64,000 nucleotides of DNA from Diphasiastrum complanatum (lineage: Eukaryota; Streptophyta; Lycopodiopsida; Lycopodiales; Lycopodiaceae), in assembly GCA_029204225.1 (NCBI GenBank), contig CM055092.1:99636651-99700650 (forward strand), read 5' to 3'. Shown here piece after piece: positions 42,865-54,757 of the stretch. Numbering within the stretch: the first letter of the stretch is position 1; each line of letters begins with the position of its first letter. Under the pieces are notes generated by a model. It was not told where the DNA came from. It did no database searches and was given only the letters and a program-made list of their open reading frames with translations. Both the position numbers and the translations under genes were made by a program.

Positions 42865-43454
42865 ACTACCATTTATGTGATAAAATAATAGTTTGCATAA
42901 TTATTGCATCTCTATAATGCGTTCTTGTATTTTTCAAATTCATCTTGAGTTCTATCTGGCAATCACTTATGATTCATTTTAAATCAAATGCTTTCACTGC
43001 AATCTATATCTTATTAAAGATCTACCGAAAATTGATTGACCAAATAAGACAATTAGTAAACATACATTGATCATTTATATATGCTTAAAAAATAATTTTC
43101 TTTTGAAACATCCTTACTATACTAAAAATCTATATATTAAAACAATATCTTCATATCTTCACTTTGGTTGAAATAACTTTTCTTTTCAAATAAGAAAAAA
43201 AACTGTAGATATATTCTTGTTGGTTTCGATATTCTTTCTTTGCTTGTTTGCTAACATTGCTTTTTGTTCATCAACAAATTTTTGGAACATAATAATTTCG
43301 TCATAGCATAATAATTTGACATCATGATCATTTGATTTTTAGCTCAAAATCATGATCACATAATAATCATTTTATTATTAGTCAACACTTATTTAAAATC
43401 TCAAAAGAAGTATTATTCAAATTAATCCAACTTATTGGAATTTTCTGAAAATTT
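42865..43454. other. CACTA 3' flank, no gene
   Basis: AT-rich DNA colinear with 53193-53980, apart from an insertion in the second copy at about 53580-53795 that carries 'cacatagtcat' tandem repeats. Confidence 0.6.
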
Positions 43455-43624
43455 GCCACGCGTGGCAAATCTCCATAATTACACTTTGAGTGAAAGTTGG
43501 TTAAATAACAGCCATGCGTGGCACTTCCACACATGGCTCAACCATGACAATCACTTTATTACTAGACCCCACTTCCAGCCTGGATTTTCTCGGAGTACTT
43601 TGGCGTGGATGTGCCACGCATGGC
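43455..43624. repeat. Cluster of GCCACGCGTGGC-type palindromes (copy a)
   Basis: GCCACGCGTGGC at 43455-43466, GCCATGCGTGGC at 43511, CCACACATGGC at 43528 and GCCACGCATGGC at 43613. Motif arrays close to element ends are typical subterminal repeats that bind CACTA accessory protein. Confidence 0.75.
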
Positions 43625-43659
43625 AGAGCCACACAAAAGTCTCATATATACTGTTAAAA

Positions 43660-43935
43660 TATCCCACACTTTTTTGTAGGTGGTACTAGTTGATCCGTGA
43701 TCAATCCGAGTGTCCTTCAGATTCAAGAATACAATGGCAAGTGCTTTGCCATCCTTTGCTTCCCATGTTAGGAGCACTTCTAGTTCCGCCGGTCTGGCTA
43801 TCGAACCATTTTTGTATCCCCATAGCTTCTTTTCGATCAAGATCATCCTCATCTTGAATTTGCACGTGGAAATCATCTCTGTTGAACATTTTGATCAAGT
43901 GGATCTCAGAGGTTGAACCTTCCATAGTGATCGAA
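43660..43935 (-). pseudogene. Copia gag N-terminal fragment
   Basis: Minus strand: SEIHLIKMFNRDDFHV, frame change, CKFKMRMILIEKKLWGYKNG, LLTWEAKDGKALAIVFLNLK, DTRIDHGSTSTTYKKVWDIL. This is the beginning of a Copia gag of the family also found at 50147. It ends at 43660 beside the palindromes. Confidence 0.85.
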
Positions 43936-44033
43936 GAACAGAGATTGAACACAAATAAAATATAAACTAGCTTTGAAAACAAGAACTTATTAGGTTCCTT
44001 TTATATTCTAGACTATAGTAAATCCAACAACCT

Positions 44034-44125
44034 GCTTTGATACCACTGTTGTGAATGTGGCTTTGATATCACTAATGTAAAATGTGTCTCTGATACCACT
44101 GATGGTGATGTGGCTCTGATACCAC
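44034..44125 (-). repeat. Four tandem primer-binding-site-like units
   Basis: GGCTCTGATACCAC-like sequences at 44034, 44059, 44086 and 44112, the reverse complement of initiator-Met PBS, spaced 25-27 nt. The outermost abuts TGTGATGG, a possible LTR terminus of the gag fragment's own element. Local tandem duplication of an LTR/PBS junction. Confidence 0.8.
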
Positions 44126-44199
44126 TGTGATGGTAAGCATTGATAAGCACATGATCCTACTTATAAATACAAATCAATTGCTATCCTGAGTCTTGAATC

Positions 44200-44264
<65 letters not shown>
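44200..44264. repeat. (CT)n(TA)n microsatellite
   Basis: Perfect dinucleotide runs. Confidence 0.98.
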
Positions 44265-44265
<1 letters not shown>

Positions 44266-44971
44266 ATCTAACTCTGAGGAGTCAGATATTGTGAGACCAA
44301 TTTTGGTCGTAAGATCTTTGTTGGAATATCTTCATGCATCATTTTTCATCTACAATGCTCATTTCCTTAAATTAAAAGCTGGATGATCTTGTTCTATTCT
44401 AGCTTTACAATTACAAAATTGTTAATAGCTGTTTAACTGATCAATTAGATCAGTTATTATTGGAGCATGAAGACATAACAATCTCTACTTATAATCTTGT
44501 ATAAATCTATAGAGTTTTGCATTCTTCGCATTCTTCAAAAAAATGACGCATGTCTTCAAGTGCGCAAAATGGCCCGAAATCTTGAGTAAACACTTTGTTG
44601 GGTTTTTCGGATTTTTTGTGAGCTGAAATTTTCAAGTAAAAATGTAGACTGTTGCGACAAACAGTTCAAAAATGCAAACTTCCATGAGAGAGTGATTTAC
44701 ATAGAAGAAAAGGAGGGTAGTTAGGATGAATAGGAGTAAGATGAAACTCCAACAACCACCACACAATGCCTTGATGAGTCCAAATCTCTACAACTGCACC
44801 ATGAAGCTCTACCCAAACTTTGTGAGACTCGCTTATTGGCTGTGCATGCACTGGCAACTGAGAAAGTGCAACGCAAGGTGTGGAATGATCATCAGTTACA
44901 CAAGAAATATATTCATCTTGGAGATCTAGTCCTAATATATACGACGAAGGTGATCAAGTGAAAATTGACGT
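44265..44971. other. No gene seen
   Basis: A stretch at 44401-44530 has an inverted 'aactgatc..gatcagtt' and TATA-like motifs that may be LTR debris. A plus-strand frame at 44726-44929 is not recognised. Confidence 0.35.
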
Positions 44972-46088
44972 CCAGTGCCACAAAAATACATCCACGGTAT
45001 TCACACTCAACAAGCAACTACTAAGATTAGTTTTGCATGTACCTATTGGAGATATTGGAGAGGATATGAAAGGAGCATATTCAAGCTAAATTTACTAACT
45101 ATGCAAGTTTTGACTGTTAGAGCTGGGAGTGCTGACATGGAAGCTTTTGTAGACGAATGGGAAAAGAATACTTTGCTAAAAACAATCAAGATGGATCGTG
45201 GGTACAAATACTTGGTATTGTCCTCTCCTAAATTGATTCAGTTGGTTTGGACTCTGGAGTTTCTATCAGCTTGAGTTTATTATTGGAGTCGCAATCTTAA
45301 ATCATAGGCCATAAATAGGAGGGAGATGCTAATATTCTCAATGATGTGTGGCACTAGGAGGTCGTGACTGTTTGGCCCAAAGAGATGGAAGATTTTGAAG
45401 AAAAAGTGAGAGGATTTTTCCAAGAACATATGCATTCTCAAGAGGAATACGGTTGATACTTGATGGCAACGGTCAGAAGAGGCCATTAATGAATATTAGC
45501 TTAAAAATTAGAATATGTTGTTTTGTCTATGTTTTCAATCAAATTCAATGACTGGAAGAACAATTTAGCCATAATGGGTTGATCTTGCGTTTGCAGGCTA
45601 CTGGGACATTCGAGATTATGACGGTAACTGGATTCGTTTCCACGTAACTAAGGGTGATATGATTGTTCTTCCTCCATGAATGTTTCACAGGTTTACGATT
45701 GATGAGAACAATTATATCAAGGTAATGCAACCATGTATGAAACTTTTTCCCATCATAAGGATTTCAGAATCTTGTTGATTGCAGTGCTAGTGTTATACTC
45801 TAAATCCTGCATACTTGGGTACAGGCACTTCTCTTGTACACAGACGTTCCATACAAGACTCAGCATGGAGCGGAGAGTGAAAGTGCTGCAAGGTAAGAAC
45901 GTCAGCTTGAGCATGGGTAACATTCGCAAATTTTCTTAACATTCATAAAGTTTTCAACTACCCCGAAAAAAAGGCAAGCTCTATGTATGTTGCTCTCATT
46001 GTCTAGATTGTGGTACATGAAAGAATATGCGGACAAAGTGCTGAATAACCCTGCAGCCGGTTATAGACACCGAATTACCACTCAGTGA
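44972..46088 (+). pseudogene. Acireductone dioxygenase copy 3
   Basis: Carries the end of exon 2 (to about 44996) and exons 3-7 at 45121-45214, 45358-45471, 45597-45721, 45825-45892 and 46019-46088. Exon 5 keeps the ancestral length but has GGA changed to TGA just before MFHRFTIDENNYIK. Exons 3 and 4 have each lost one base. The exon 7 acceptor AG is mutated to AT. The ARD signatures EEKVRGFFQEHMHSQE (metal ligands His-x-His-x3-Glu), YWDIRDYDGNWIRFHVTKGD and LLYTDVPYKTQHGAESESAA are clear. Exon 1 and most of exon 2 are missing. The downstream homology with copies 1 and 2 stops about 45 nt after the stop codon, so it was copied separately or lost its flank. Confidence 0.9.
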
Positions 46089-46558
46089 TAGCCAGTCTAG
46101 TTAGGTAACACAAACTTTTCCAGCCAAGATGGTGGCTTAAGTCCACATCTGAGTTTACATTCTCTTTCAATGATGGCCCTATCTCTTGGAATAGTCGTAA
46201 ATAAACCTCTATCACTCTTTTCTCCAAAGAAGCAGAGTAGTACAATGTTGCTTCTAAAGCCATTAAAGAACCGATTTGGTTGAGAAATTTACTATGAGAC
46301 ATTAGTCTGAATCAATACACTCCGACAATCATGTTCTGTCCAACCCTAGATGTTACTCTAGTGGTAAGTACATTGAGATTTGATATCACTATGTTAGGAG
46401 TAAGGTTCTCGACAGAGATGTGAGCTTGACGTACTATCAGATGCAAAACATGATCACATATTTTATTACCAAAGCATTGAGCATTGATGCACACAACAAA
46501 TATTGTGCATCGCCTAGTCTGAAGATCAAGGAGTTTATGGGTCCAGATTAAAAGGGAG
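46089..46558 (+). mobile_element. Copia 3' non-coding end with polypurine tract
   Basis: Ends GATTAAAAGGGAG immediately before TGTTGAATTT, the usual Copia purine tract and LTR start. The preceding 400 nt show no readable pol. Confidence 0.55.
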
Positions 46559-47759
<1,201 letters not shown>

Positions 47760-48011
47760 TATGGGATTCTCTCTCTACCCAAGCATTGATTGTTGGTTTT
47801 CCTCTCTACCCGAGAGCAAGGCTTTTCCACAGTTAGTTTTTTCTTTGACAAGTCTCCACACGTGTTGATATATGCATGTTATCAAGAGCTCTTGCCTTCG
47901 TTTTTTGAGATAGATCTTGATTATCAATCTATGTTTGATCTTGTGCAATCACCAAGTCTTAGGAGATCATAATCACACTTTAGGGCACTTCCACACATGT
48001 GAAATTCAACA
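47760..48011 (+). mobile_element. LTR fragment related to E1
   Basis: 'ctctctacccgagagc', 'ccacacgtgt', 'tagatcttgattatcaatct', 'cttaggagatca' and the end CACATGTGAAATTCAACA follow the E1 LTR in the same order. Ends cleanly at 48011; the left part is unclear. Confidence 0.75.
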
Positions 48012-49660
48012 CTTCAGAATATGACTTCATCGAAGAATAATATATCAGGTGCACTATGCTAACTTGATCTTCTCGAAGGTGCTGTCGGCTGATGATCCAA
48101 TCCTTGGTTGTGTTGTCACTGAGTAACAACAACATTTGCATCTGATTCATTGTCAACTCTCTGCATGCTTGAGCTAGAGGCTCAAATTGTCGGCTATCGA
48201 AGGTTTGCATGGAACTTTGCTCTTGCCTTTGAAGTCGATGAATTGATCCTCGATAAAGACTGTATCCATTGTATAAAAACTGATGGGTATTAGGATCATA
48301 CAACTTGTAAGTATTGTCAGAGGAAATGTAATCGATCAGAATGGTCTTAAGACTTTGGAAGTCGAATTTCTTCTTTGCCTGCTTCGAGATCTACTCGTAG
48401 GTGATTCATCCGAACACTCGTATGCTTTTCACTGAAGTCTTAGATCATCTCCAAATCTCATAACGTGTCTTTCTTGAGAGGGCTCTGGTCGAACATTTGT
48501 TCTGGATGTAAGCTGCAGTGGAGACGGCCTCAACCCATAAACTCTCCTCTCAACAAGTCCATTCAATTGAGGAGAATAGGGAGTAATGAACTGTTGTTCG
48601 ATGTCTTGGCTTTGTGAGTACTTCTTGAATTCACTACAGATATACTCTTCACCATTGTTGGATGTCAGGGCTTTGATCTTTTTACCAGTTTCTTTTTCTG
48701 CATGCTCTTTCAAGGTCTTGGAGAGATTGAAGGCCTCTGACTTCTTCTTGATAAAATACATAATTGTGAATTTGGAAAATTCATCAATAAAAGTAATGAA
48801 ATACTTTGCATCCTTCAATAAGGCTTCTGCATTAGGACACGTCTGTCCATATGCACAATATCTAACAGTCCTCTAGCAACATGCTGGTGGCTTGATCTAA
48901 AAGGTTTCCTAGGCTGCTTACCGACTATACAGTCTTGACAGACAAGTAGTTCAACTTTCCTATCTGGATAGTCGAGATCAAGTACAAGTGACTGATTAGA
49001 CATGTGCGATACAGAAGCATAATTCAAATGACCAAGTATATAATGCCAAAGTAAACTTTTATTTATATGAACAAAAGTTCTGTGAGCCTAACTAGACATA
49101 GAAAAAGCAATGACTTAATCTGTACAAGTATCAATTTTTCTTTTTGAGTGCTAGGATCTTGTCTGTCCTATCGACTACTTTACATTGATCTGATTCGAAT
49201 TCTACTTTGTGTTTTAAATCTATAATCTTGCTAATAGAGAGCAGATTTGTAGATAGATTTAGTACATGCAAGACACTTGAAAGTAGTTTGGATTGATCAT
49301 TTGCAGACATTAATCTTACTGTACCTTCACCTCTGATAGCTTGTGTGCTATTGTCGCCCAGGTGAACATACTTTTTGGTACTATAAGACATATATGATTC
49401 GAAGCAACTAATACGGATGGTCATATGCTGAGTGGCTCTGGAGTCCAAAAACCAAGAGCTGTCGTCTGATGCTTCTTGATGGCTTGTCATGAATGCATCA
49501 TGGTCCGTTCTTGAAGGGGTTGAGTGCTTCTACAGTTGCATTTTCCATCTCATTCGATTGCCCTTTGCTATTGTTCTTGGCTTGTAGAATGCGACAATCT
49601 TGAATCTCGTGGTTTGTTTGTTTGTAATATCTGTAAAATAGCTTCTTCTTTGTCGCCGAG
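48012..49660 (-). pseudogene. Copia gag end, protease and integrase remnant
   Basis: Minus strand, from right to left: YYKQTNHEIQDCRILQAKN (zinc knuckle, near 49600), SSWFLDSRATQHMTIRISCF (protease, DSG to DSR, 49490 frame), KYVHLGDNSTQAIRGEGTVR, VLHVLNLSTNLLSISKIIDL, then LVCQDCIVGKQPRKPFRSSH (integrase zinc region, about 48950), DIVHMD, KYFITFIDEFSKFTIMYFIK, KALTSNNGEEYICSEFKKYS (second Asp replaced by Asn), QQFITPYSPQLNGLVERR (catalytic Glu kept), and DPNTHQFLY near 48300. Several stops and shifts. No reverse transcriptase follows. The same DSR change as in family 4 at 41.7 kb suggests a common, already inactive lineage. Confidence 0.9.
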
Positions 49661-49679
49661 TAGAAACTTCTAGATCAAA

Positions 49680-49909
49680 AACCCTATTACAATATGAACT
49701 AGATTCAATGTATCTAACATTAAAATTTGAATGTGTCCAAACTTGACTTTCTACTTTCCCTCACTTTATAAATGTGGTAATTTCAAATGCACTTAGGCTA
49801 AAAATAACTTCATAAAGTTTATCTGTAAGTATGAAATGCATATTGGCCTAAATTGTCAAATAGTCAACATAGACCAAAATAGATCAAACTAGTTGACAAT
49901 TTCTCACAG
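49680..49909 (-). mobile_element. LTR fragment related to E3
   Basis: 'agattcaatgta', 'caaacttgactttctactttccctcac' and 'caaactagttga...ttctcaca' follow the order seen in the E3 LTR (10390-10603). Confidence 0.6.
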
Positions 49910-49924
49910 GAGATTCCTATCACC

Positions 49925-50590
49925 ACCTCTTAACATGGTATTTGAGCCGATTTGATTCCTTTATTTGATATCCGCATTGTATCAAAAGCGATTTTATGTC
50001 AGAGCTATCTTCATACCTTGATAAGATTCCCACAGAACCTGATGCTATCATCCGAAAGAATAATTGTTTTCTTATTCTGTAAATAGAATTAGATTTTCAT
50101 TCTTAAGTCACTGATAGTAACTACTGTCACTTAGACTAACTTCCACATGGATTTTGAAAGCAAAGCCAGTCCCATCATGGACAAGCTTGATGGATCCAAC
50201 TATCATTTGTGGAAATTCAAAATAAAAATTGTGCTAATGGCTAAGGAATTGTATGATGTTGTCATAGGTGCAGAGGCAAGACCCGATGCAGACAACATTG
50301 CAATATGTCGATGGAAGTTGAAGGATGGCAAGTCCTTTGCGCTGATCATCCTTAACATCTCAAACACACAAATCGACCATGTGTCTGAAGCTCATACCTC
50401 AAAAGAAGTCTGGGACATTTTGAGCACACTATTGTACGATGTGCGAGATGTAGCTTCCAAGCCACACCTTAGAAGAATATTTTTCTCCCTCAAGATGACA
50501 AATGGTGATTCACTACAGAATCACATCAACCAATTCAAGAATCTACTACAATAGATGGCCATTGTTGGATCAGTCATAAAAGATCAAGAC
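49925..50590 (+). pseudogene. Copia gag fragment with degenerate primer site
   Basis: A PBS-like TGGTATTTGAGCC at 49925 precedes gag ATG 50147: SPIMDKLDGSNYHLWKFKIK, IVLMAKELYDVVIGAEARPD, WKLKDGKSFALIILNISNTQ, IDHVSEAHTSKEVWDILSTL, LRRIFFSLKMTNGDSLQNHI, then a stop at 50552 followed by MAIVGSVIKDQD in frame. Same family as the minus-strand gag at 43660. Truncated by the next LTR. Confidence 0.88.
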
Positions 50591-50639
50591 GTAGTGTGCT
50601 GACACTGTTTTTAAGCTTGCCAAAATCTCATATGACAAC

Positions 50640-50922
50640 TGGGTGATGATCATCATGACACACCCATAATTTATATACCTGAGTTCTCTTGGGTTTCTAT
50701 CCATTGGAGCACTATATTGATGATATTTTGCAATCTTGTGTATATAATTCTTTGATATATAGTTCATTGAGTTCACATCTTATTGAGTTTGCATCTTTTT
50801 CATTAAGTAGATGTTGATTTTCTACATTGCCAATATTGCTAATTGTGTTGTCTTTCATACCAAAGATCAATAGATGTTTTTGGAACTTAGTGATTCATAA
50901 TATCTTTGCATGGTATCAAAGC
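50640..50922 (+). mobile_element. LTR end of Copia family 5
   Basis: Ends TATCTTTGCA before a degenerate primer site TGGTATCAAAGC (50923-50934). The left border is a guess. Confidence 0.5.
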
Positions 50923-50991
50923 TTGTGTTGAAAATTATGAAAGGACCAACCATATTTAGCAAAGATCTAGAGTAGTTACCAATTCTAGAGT

Positions 50992-51770
50992 GTGCTAGAT
51001 TATTGCAACATGGCTACATCAAGTGGATTCATGTTGGAAGGCAATGATAGGCTTACCTCATCCAACTACTCTACATGGAAGGTGAGAATGGAATCACTTC
51101 TTGAAATGCATGAGTTAATGGATATTGTTGTAGGGTTGGAGGAGAGACCCTTGGTTGAACAAGATCAATTGAGGTATGACAAGAGAGAAAATAAAGCTCT
51201 ACACATGATCAAGATTAATATTACCAATGAGCTACTCAAGGAGATTGGTAACTGCAATTCATCTCACATTGAGGCTTGGGAAGCTTTGAAGAAGCTTAAT
51301 GAATCTAAGTCTGCATCCTAGAGTGTTGACTCAAAAAAGACAAATCTTTCAAAGCATACAAATAAATTAAGAGAGTCCTAATACATTTGTTTTGGGAGTG
51401 AAGGCTTTAAATGATGAGTTACCTTGCATTGATGAGAGCATTAAGGAAGGACAACTTGTACAAGTTATTCTTAATGGTTTGTTGGGTGCTCATGCTAACA
51501 TTGTACACAGTCTTATTATTCAAAAAGCTTTTCTAAGTTTGATGGATCTTCAAGAGATCTTGATCAATGAGGAATATAGGCTTCAAGCAAGAGGTGGATC
51601 TACGACAACATCTCAAGATGGTGAGGAGGCAATGCTCATCAAAGGTAAGTTCAAGGGCAAAGGAAAGGGCAAGTGGTCTAAAGGACAAGATTATGGCGAG
51701 TCTTCTTCTTTTGGCAAGAAGAAAGATAGGTCTAAATTTAAAAGCATTAGAGGAGTTCTAAATCCAAAAA
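50992..51770 (+). pseudogene. Copia family 5 gag fragment
   Basis: Reads GFMLEGNDRLTSSNYSTWKV, RMESLLEMHELMDIVVGLEE, INITNELLKEIGNCNSS, then with frame changes VKALNDELPCIDESIKEGQL, VQVILNGLLGAHANIVHSLI, DLQEILINEEYRLQA and a Lys/Gly-rich nucleic-acid binding stretch KGKFKGKGKGKWSKGQ. UBN2-type gag with start near 51010. The zinc knuckle and everything after are absent. Confidence 0.88.
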
Positions 51771-51931
51771 AGACCCTTTGTAAAGATTCTTTTTATATTT
51801 TTTCACAAATTTTTCTTACACATGGACCAATCAAAACACTCAAATTCGAAATCTACGTAACGTAACTTTTTGAGTCCACATTTTGATTCCATACTAAAAA
51901 TGACATAACTTTTTAGTGGTAATCTGAAATC
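51771..51931. other. Junction sequence, no gene
   Basis: Short AT-rich link between the family 5 gag and the duplicated family 4 gag. Confidence 0.4.
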
Positions 51932-52370
51932 GTTGTTACTACCAAAGATCTCGCTCAACCAGAAAGTATCTGACTTCTCTAGTCGAGAGACTCGATGGAG
52001 AGAACTATCATCTCTAGAAGCTCAAAATGAAAGTCACGTTATCAGCCAAGGAACTATGGGACATTGTTGATGACACGGAAGTCAAGCCAGAAGGTGATGC
52101 ATCCATTATCACCAAATGGAAACTGAGAGATGACAAGGTATACGTAATTCACATATCATGGATACATAGATAATTCACATACGTAATGCTCAGACAACCA
52201 AGGATGCATAGGGCATCCTAGCATTCCTACATGATATCAAGGATGTTTATACTTCCAAGTTACATTTGACGAAGAAATTTTTCAACCTAAAGATGTCTGA
52301 AGTAGAAAGTGTTACAAGTCATATCAACACTTTCAAAAATCTTATGGAGCAAATGGCTGCAATTGGCTCA
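51932..52370 (+). pseudogene. Second copy of Copia family 4 gag fragment
   Basis: Matches 40815-41235 closely ('gttactaccaaagatctcgc', 'ttatcagccaaggaact', 'gaaggtgatgcatcc'). Contains a small local duplication of 'ttcacatacg/atggatacatagataattc' at about 52146-52185. Confidence 0.92.
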
Positions 52371-52492
52371 AGGCATAGCCCTTTTTAGCTATTGCCCGCC
52401 TAAACCACACTCACAACTATGGCTCTAATACCATGTGAAAATTTTTTATACTTGGTGTGCGTGGTCGGATTGAACATAGGGCCTCCCATAAG
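52371..52492 (-). mobile_element. Second copy of the TRIM, truncated
   Basis: Matches 42070-42195: the internal region, a primer site with one change (GGCTCTAATACCA) and the first 55 nt of the LTR (TGTGAAAATTTTTTATACTT...). The 3' half of the tRNA-like structure (box B, ATTGAACAT) remains; the intact LTR seen at 41912 is absent here. Confidence 0.85.
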
Positions 52493-53111
52493 TGTGTTTT
52501 AGTGAAAATGGTAAATATTTTTTGTTTGATGTGAAATGGTTCAAAATCAATTATCAAGGGTCAAATGCAACCATGAAAAGAGATCGTAGTGGATTTTTTG
52601 CTATCGATTCAACCAAGATATTAAGCATGTATTTTTCAAACACATTGTTGTTGCCTCATCATTGTGAACAAGTGTGTCACATGAGTTTGACATCCATTTT
52701 TTCTCAATCATAATCAGTAATATACACTATTTCATCGCAATTCCATGACATTGTTTGAACAATTTTTTTTAGCTTAACATTGTTAAATGTACAAATCGAC
52801 TAAACAACAAGTGGTGGTATGTTGTTCAAGTTAGCCACGCACAAGACATGTATTTGAAAATGCATACATTGAGAATGAAATAGACGACTTGAATATTTAC
52901 AACACAAACATAGACGTTGATGAGGATATAGAAATATTTCCAAGCTTTTCAAATATTATAGAAAATACTATAAATGAATCGAATAATTCTGACACAAACG
53001 ACAATATTGAGAGAGTCCGATTACTATAGTACTGATGATGAAATTCATCTAAGCGGAGATGAGTTGCAAGATGTATTGGCTGATGAAATTGAATCTTGTT
53101 ATGATGAATAA
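52493..53111 (+). pseudogene. CACTA transposase 3' remnant (copy b)
   Basis: Here the first part is open: ENGKYFLFDVKWFKINYQGS, NATMKRDRSGFFAIDSTKIL, LPHHCEQVCHMS, ending in a stop at 52711 that probably reflects intron sequence. The second exon from about 52800 reads KWWYVVQVSHAQDMYL in one frame and LSGDELQDVLADEIESCYDE to TAA at 53109. Diagnostic of the C-terminal domain of plant En/Spm TNPD proteins. High similarity to 42196-42837. Confidence 0.75.
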
Positions 53112-53116
53112 ATTAT

Positions 53117-53117
<1 letters not shown>

Positions 53118-53192
<75 letters not shown>
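53118..53192. repeat. (TA)n microsatellite
   Basis: About 75 nt of TA, much longer than at the matching position 42838. Confidence 0.98.
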
Positions 53193-53195
<3 letters not shown>

Positions 53196-53987
53196 AACCA
53201 TTTATGATAAAATAATAGTTTGCATAATTATTGCATCTTTATAATGCATTCTTGTATTTTTCAAGTTCATCTTGAGTTCTATCTGACAATCACTTCTGAT
53301 TCATTTTAAATCAAATGCTTTCACCGCAATCTATATCTTATTAAAGATCTAGCGAAAATTGATTGACCAAATAAAACAATTAGTGAACATACGTTGATCA
53401 TTTATATATGCTTAAAAAATAATTTTCTTGTGAAACATCCTTACTATATTGAAAATCTATATACTAAAACAATATCTTCATATCTTCACTTTGGTTGAAA
53501 TAACTTTTCTTTTCAAATAAGAAAAGAAATTGTAGATATATACTTGTTGGTTTTGATATTCTTTCTTTGCTTGTTTGCTCAATCCACAATGTTGACAATG
53601 CAATTCATCACAATCAAGTACACACAATCATGCAAATTATATATGAATTCACATAGTCATGCACAATCATGCAAATTATATATTCACATAGTCATCATAT
53701 ATTCACATTATAATATGAGAGATAATAATATACTTTTTCGCAGTGTTCGATTATTCATTCATCTTTGCAAACACAAAAACATACATAACAATGTTTTTTT
53801 TTCATCAACAAATTTTTGGAACATAATGATTTTGTCAGAGCATAATAATTTGACATCATGATCATTTGATTTTTAGTTAAAATCATGATCGCATAATAAT
53901 CATTTCATTATTAGTCAACACTTATTTAAAATCTCAAAAGAAGTCTTATTCAAATTAATCCAACTTTTTGAAATTCTCTAGAAATTT
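53193..53987. other. CACTA 3' flank (copy b)
   Basis: Colinear with 42865-43454 except for about 215 nt (53580-53795) containing three 'cacatagtcat'/'catgcaaattatata' repeats. No gene. Confidence 0.6.
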
Positions 53988-54150
53988 GCCACTCATGGCA
54001 AATCTCCAGAATTACACTTCGAGTGAAAGTTGGTTAAATAACAGCCATGTGTGGCACTTCCACGCGTGGCTTATCCACGACAATCACTTTGGCGCTCATT
54101 TTTTTAAATTCTATTTTAAAAACAAATTGTGTGGTACTGCCACACATGGC
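53988..54150. repeat. Cluster of GCCACGCGTGGC-type palindromes (copy b)
   Basis: GCCACTCATGGC 53988, GCCATGTGTGGC 54043, CCACGCGTGGC 54060, GCCACACATGGC 54139. They have diverged by transitions mostly at CpG, compatible with methylation-driven decay. Confidence 0.75.
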
Positions 54151-54752
54151 AGTGCCACGCAAAACGCAGATGACCAATGTTCCTACCAACACCAACAACA
54201 ATGCTTCATTTGAAAAATGTACATTGGTCGCCCATACTACCACTGTTGTACATCATCCATTCAATCATCTGCAGAGGCCACAAAAAAAAGCACAAGTCAT
54301 CAGCGAGCGACATCCCATAGGCTTACGTAAAGTGAAAAAATCTCAAGTCAATAAGAGATTGAAGCTATGAGCGCACAACCTCAATGACAAAGCTTTCAAA
54401 GAGCATTGGTTATACTATGGATAGATATGCAAATCCACACAAGACCCATCTCATTCCTTTTTTCCATCCATTCATTCTCTCATGTTCCACCATATACTAC
54501 ATCTTGCAGCTTCATCTCACTTCTCCCATCCTTGTTTCAAGTCTTCATTCCTCCCTGATGAATCAATCTACACTTCTCTAGTTTGTTAACTACAGTACTT
54601 CGTGAAGCAGACAACTCTACGACATCTGCATCATACCATTGATAAAGTTCGTGGCGCTTGAAGCAACAAACTCAAGGATGTTAGAGGCTCTAAACAATGA
54701 TAATGAGCCATGTCTTAAATCCAAAAAAAAAAAAAATGACACATTAACAGCT
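54151..54752 (+). mobile_element. 3' internal region of a Gypsy-like element, left of E2
   Basis: No ORF. Pyrimidine-rich 'cttcatctcacttctcccatc' text resembles the segment right of E2 (59500-59770), and a purine tract plus LTR follow at 59880-59900, so E2 landed in the 3' non-coding part of this element. Confidence 0.45.
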
Positions 54753-54757
54753 TGTTG

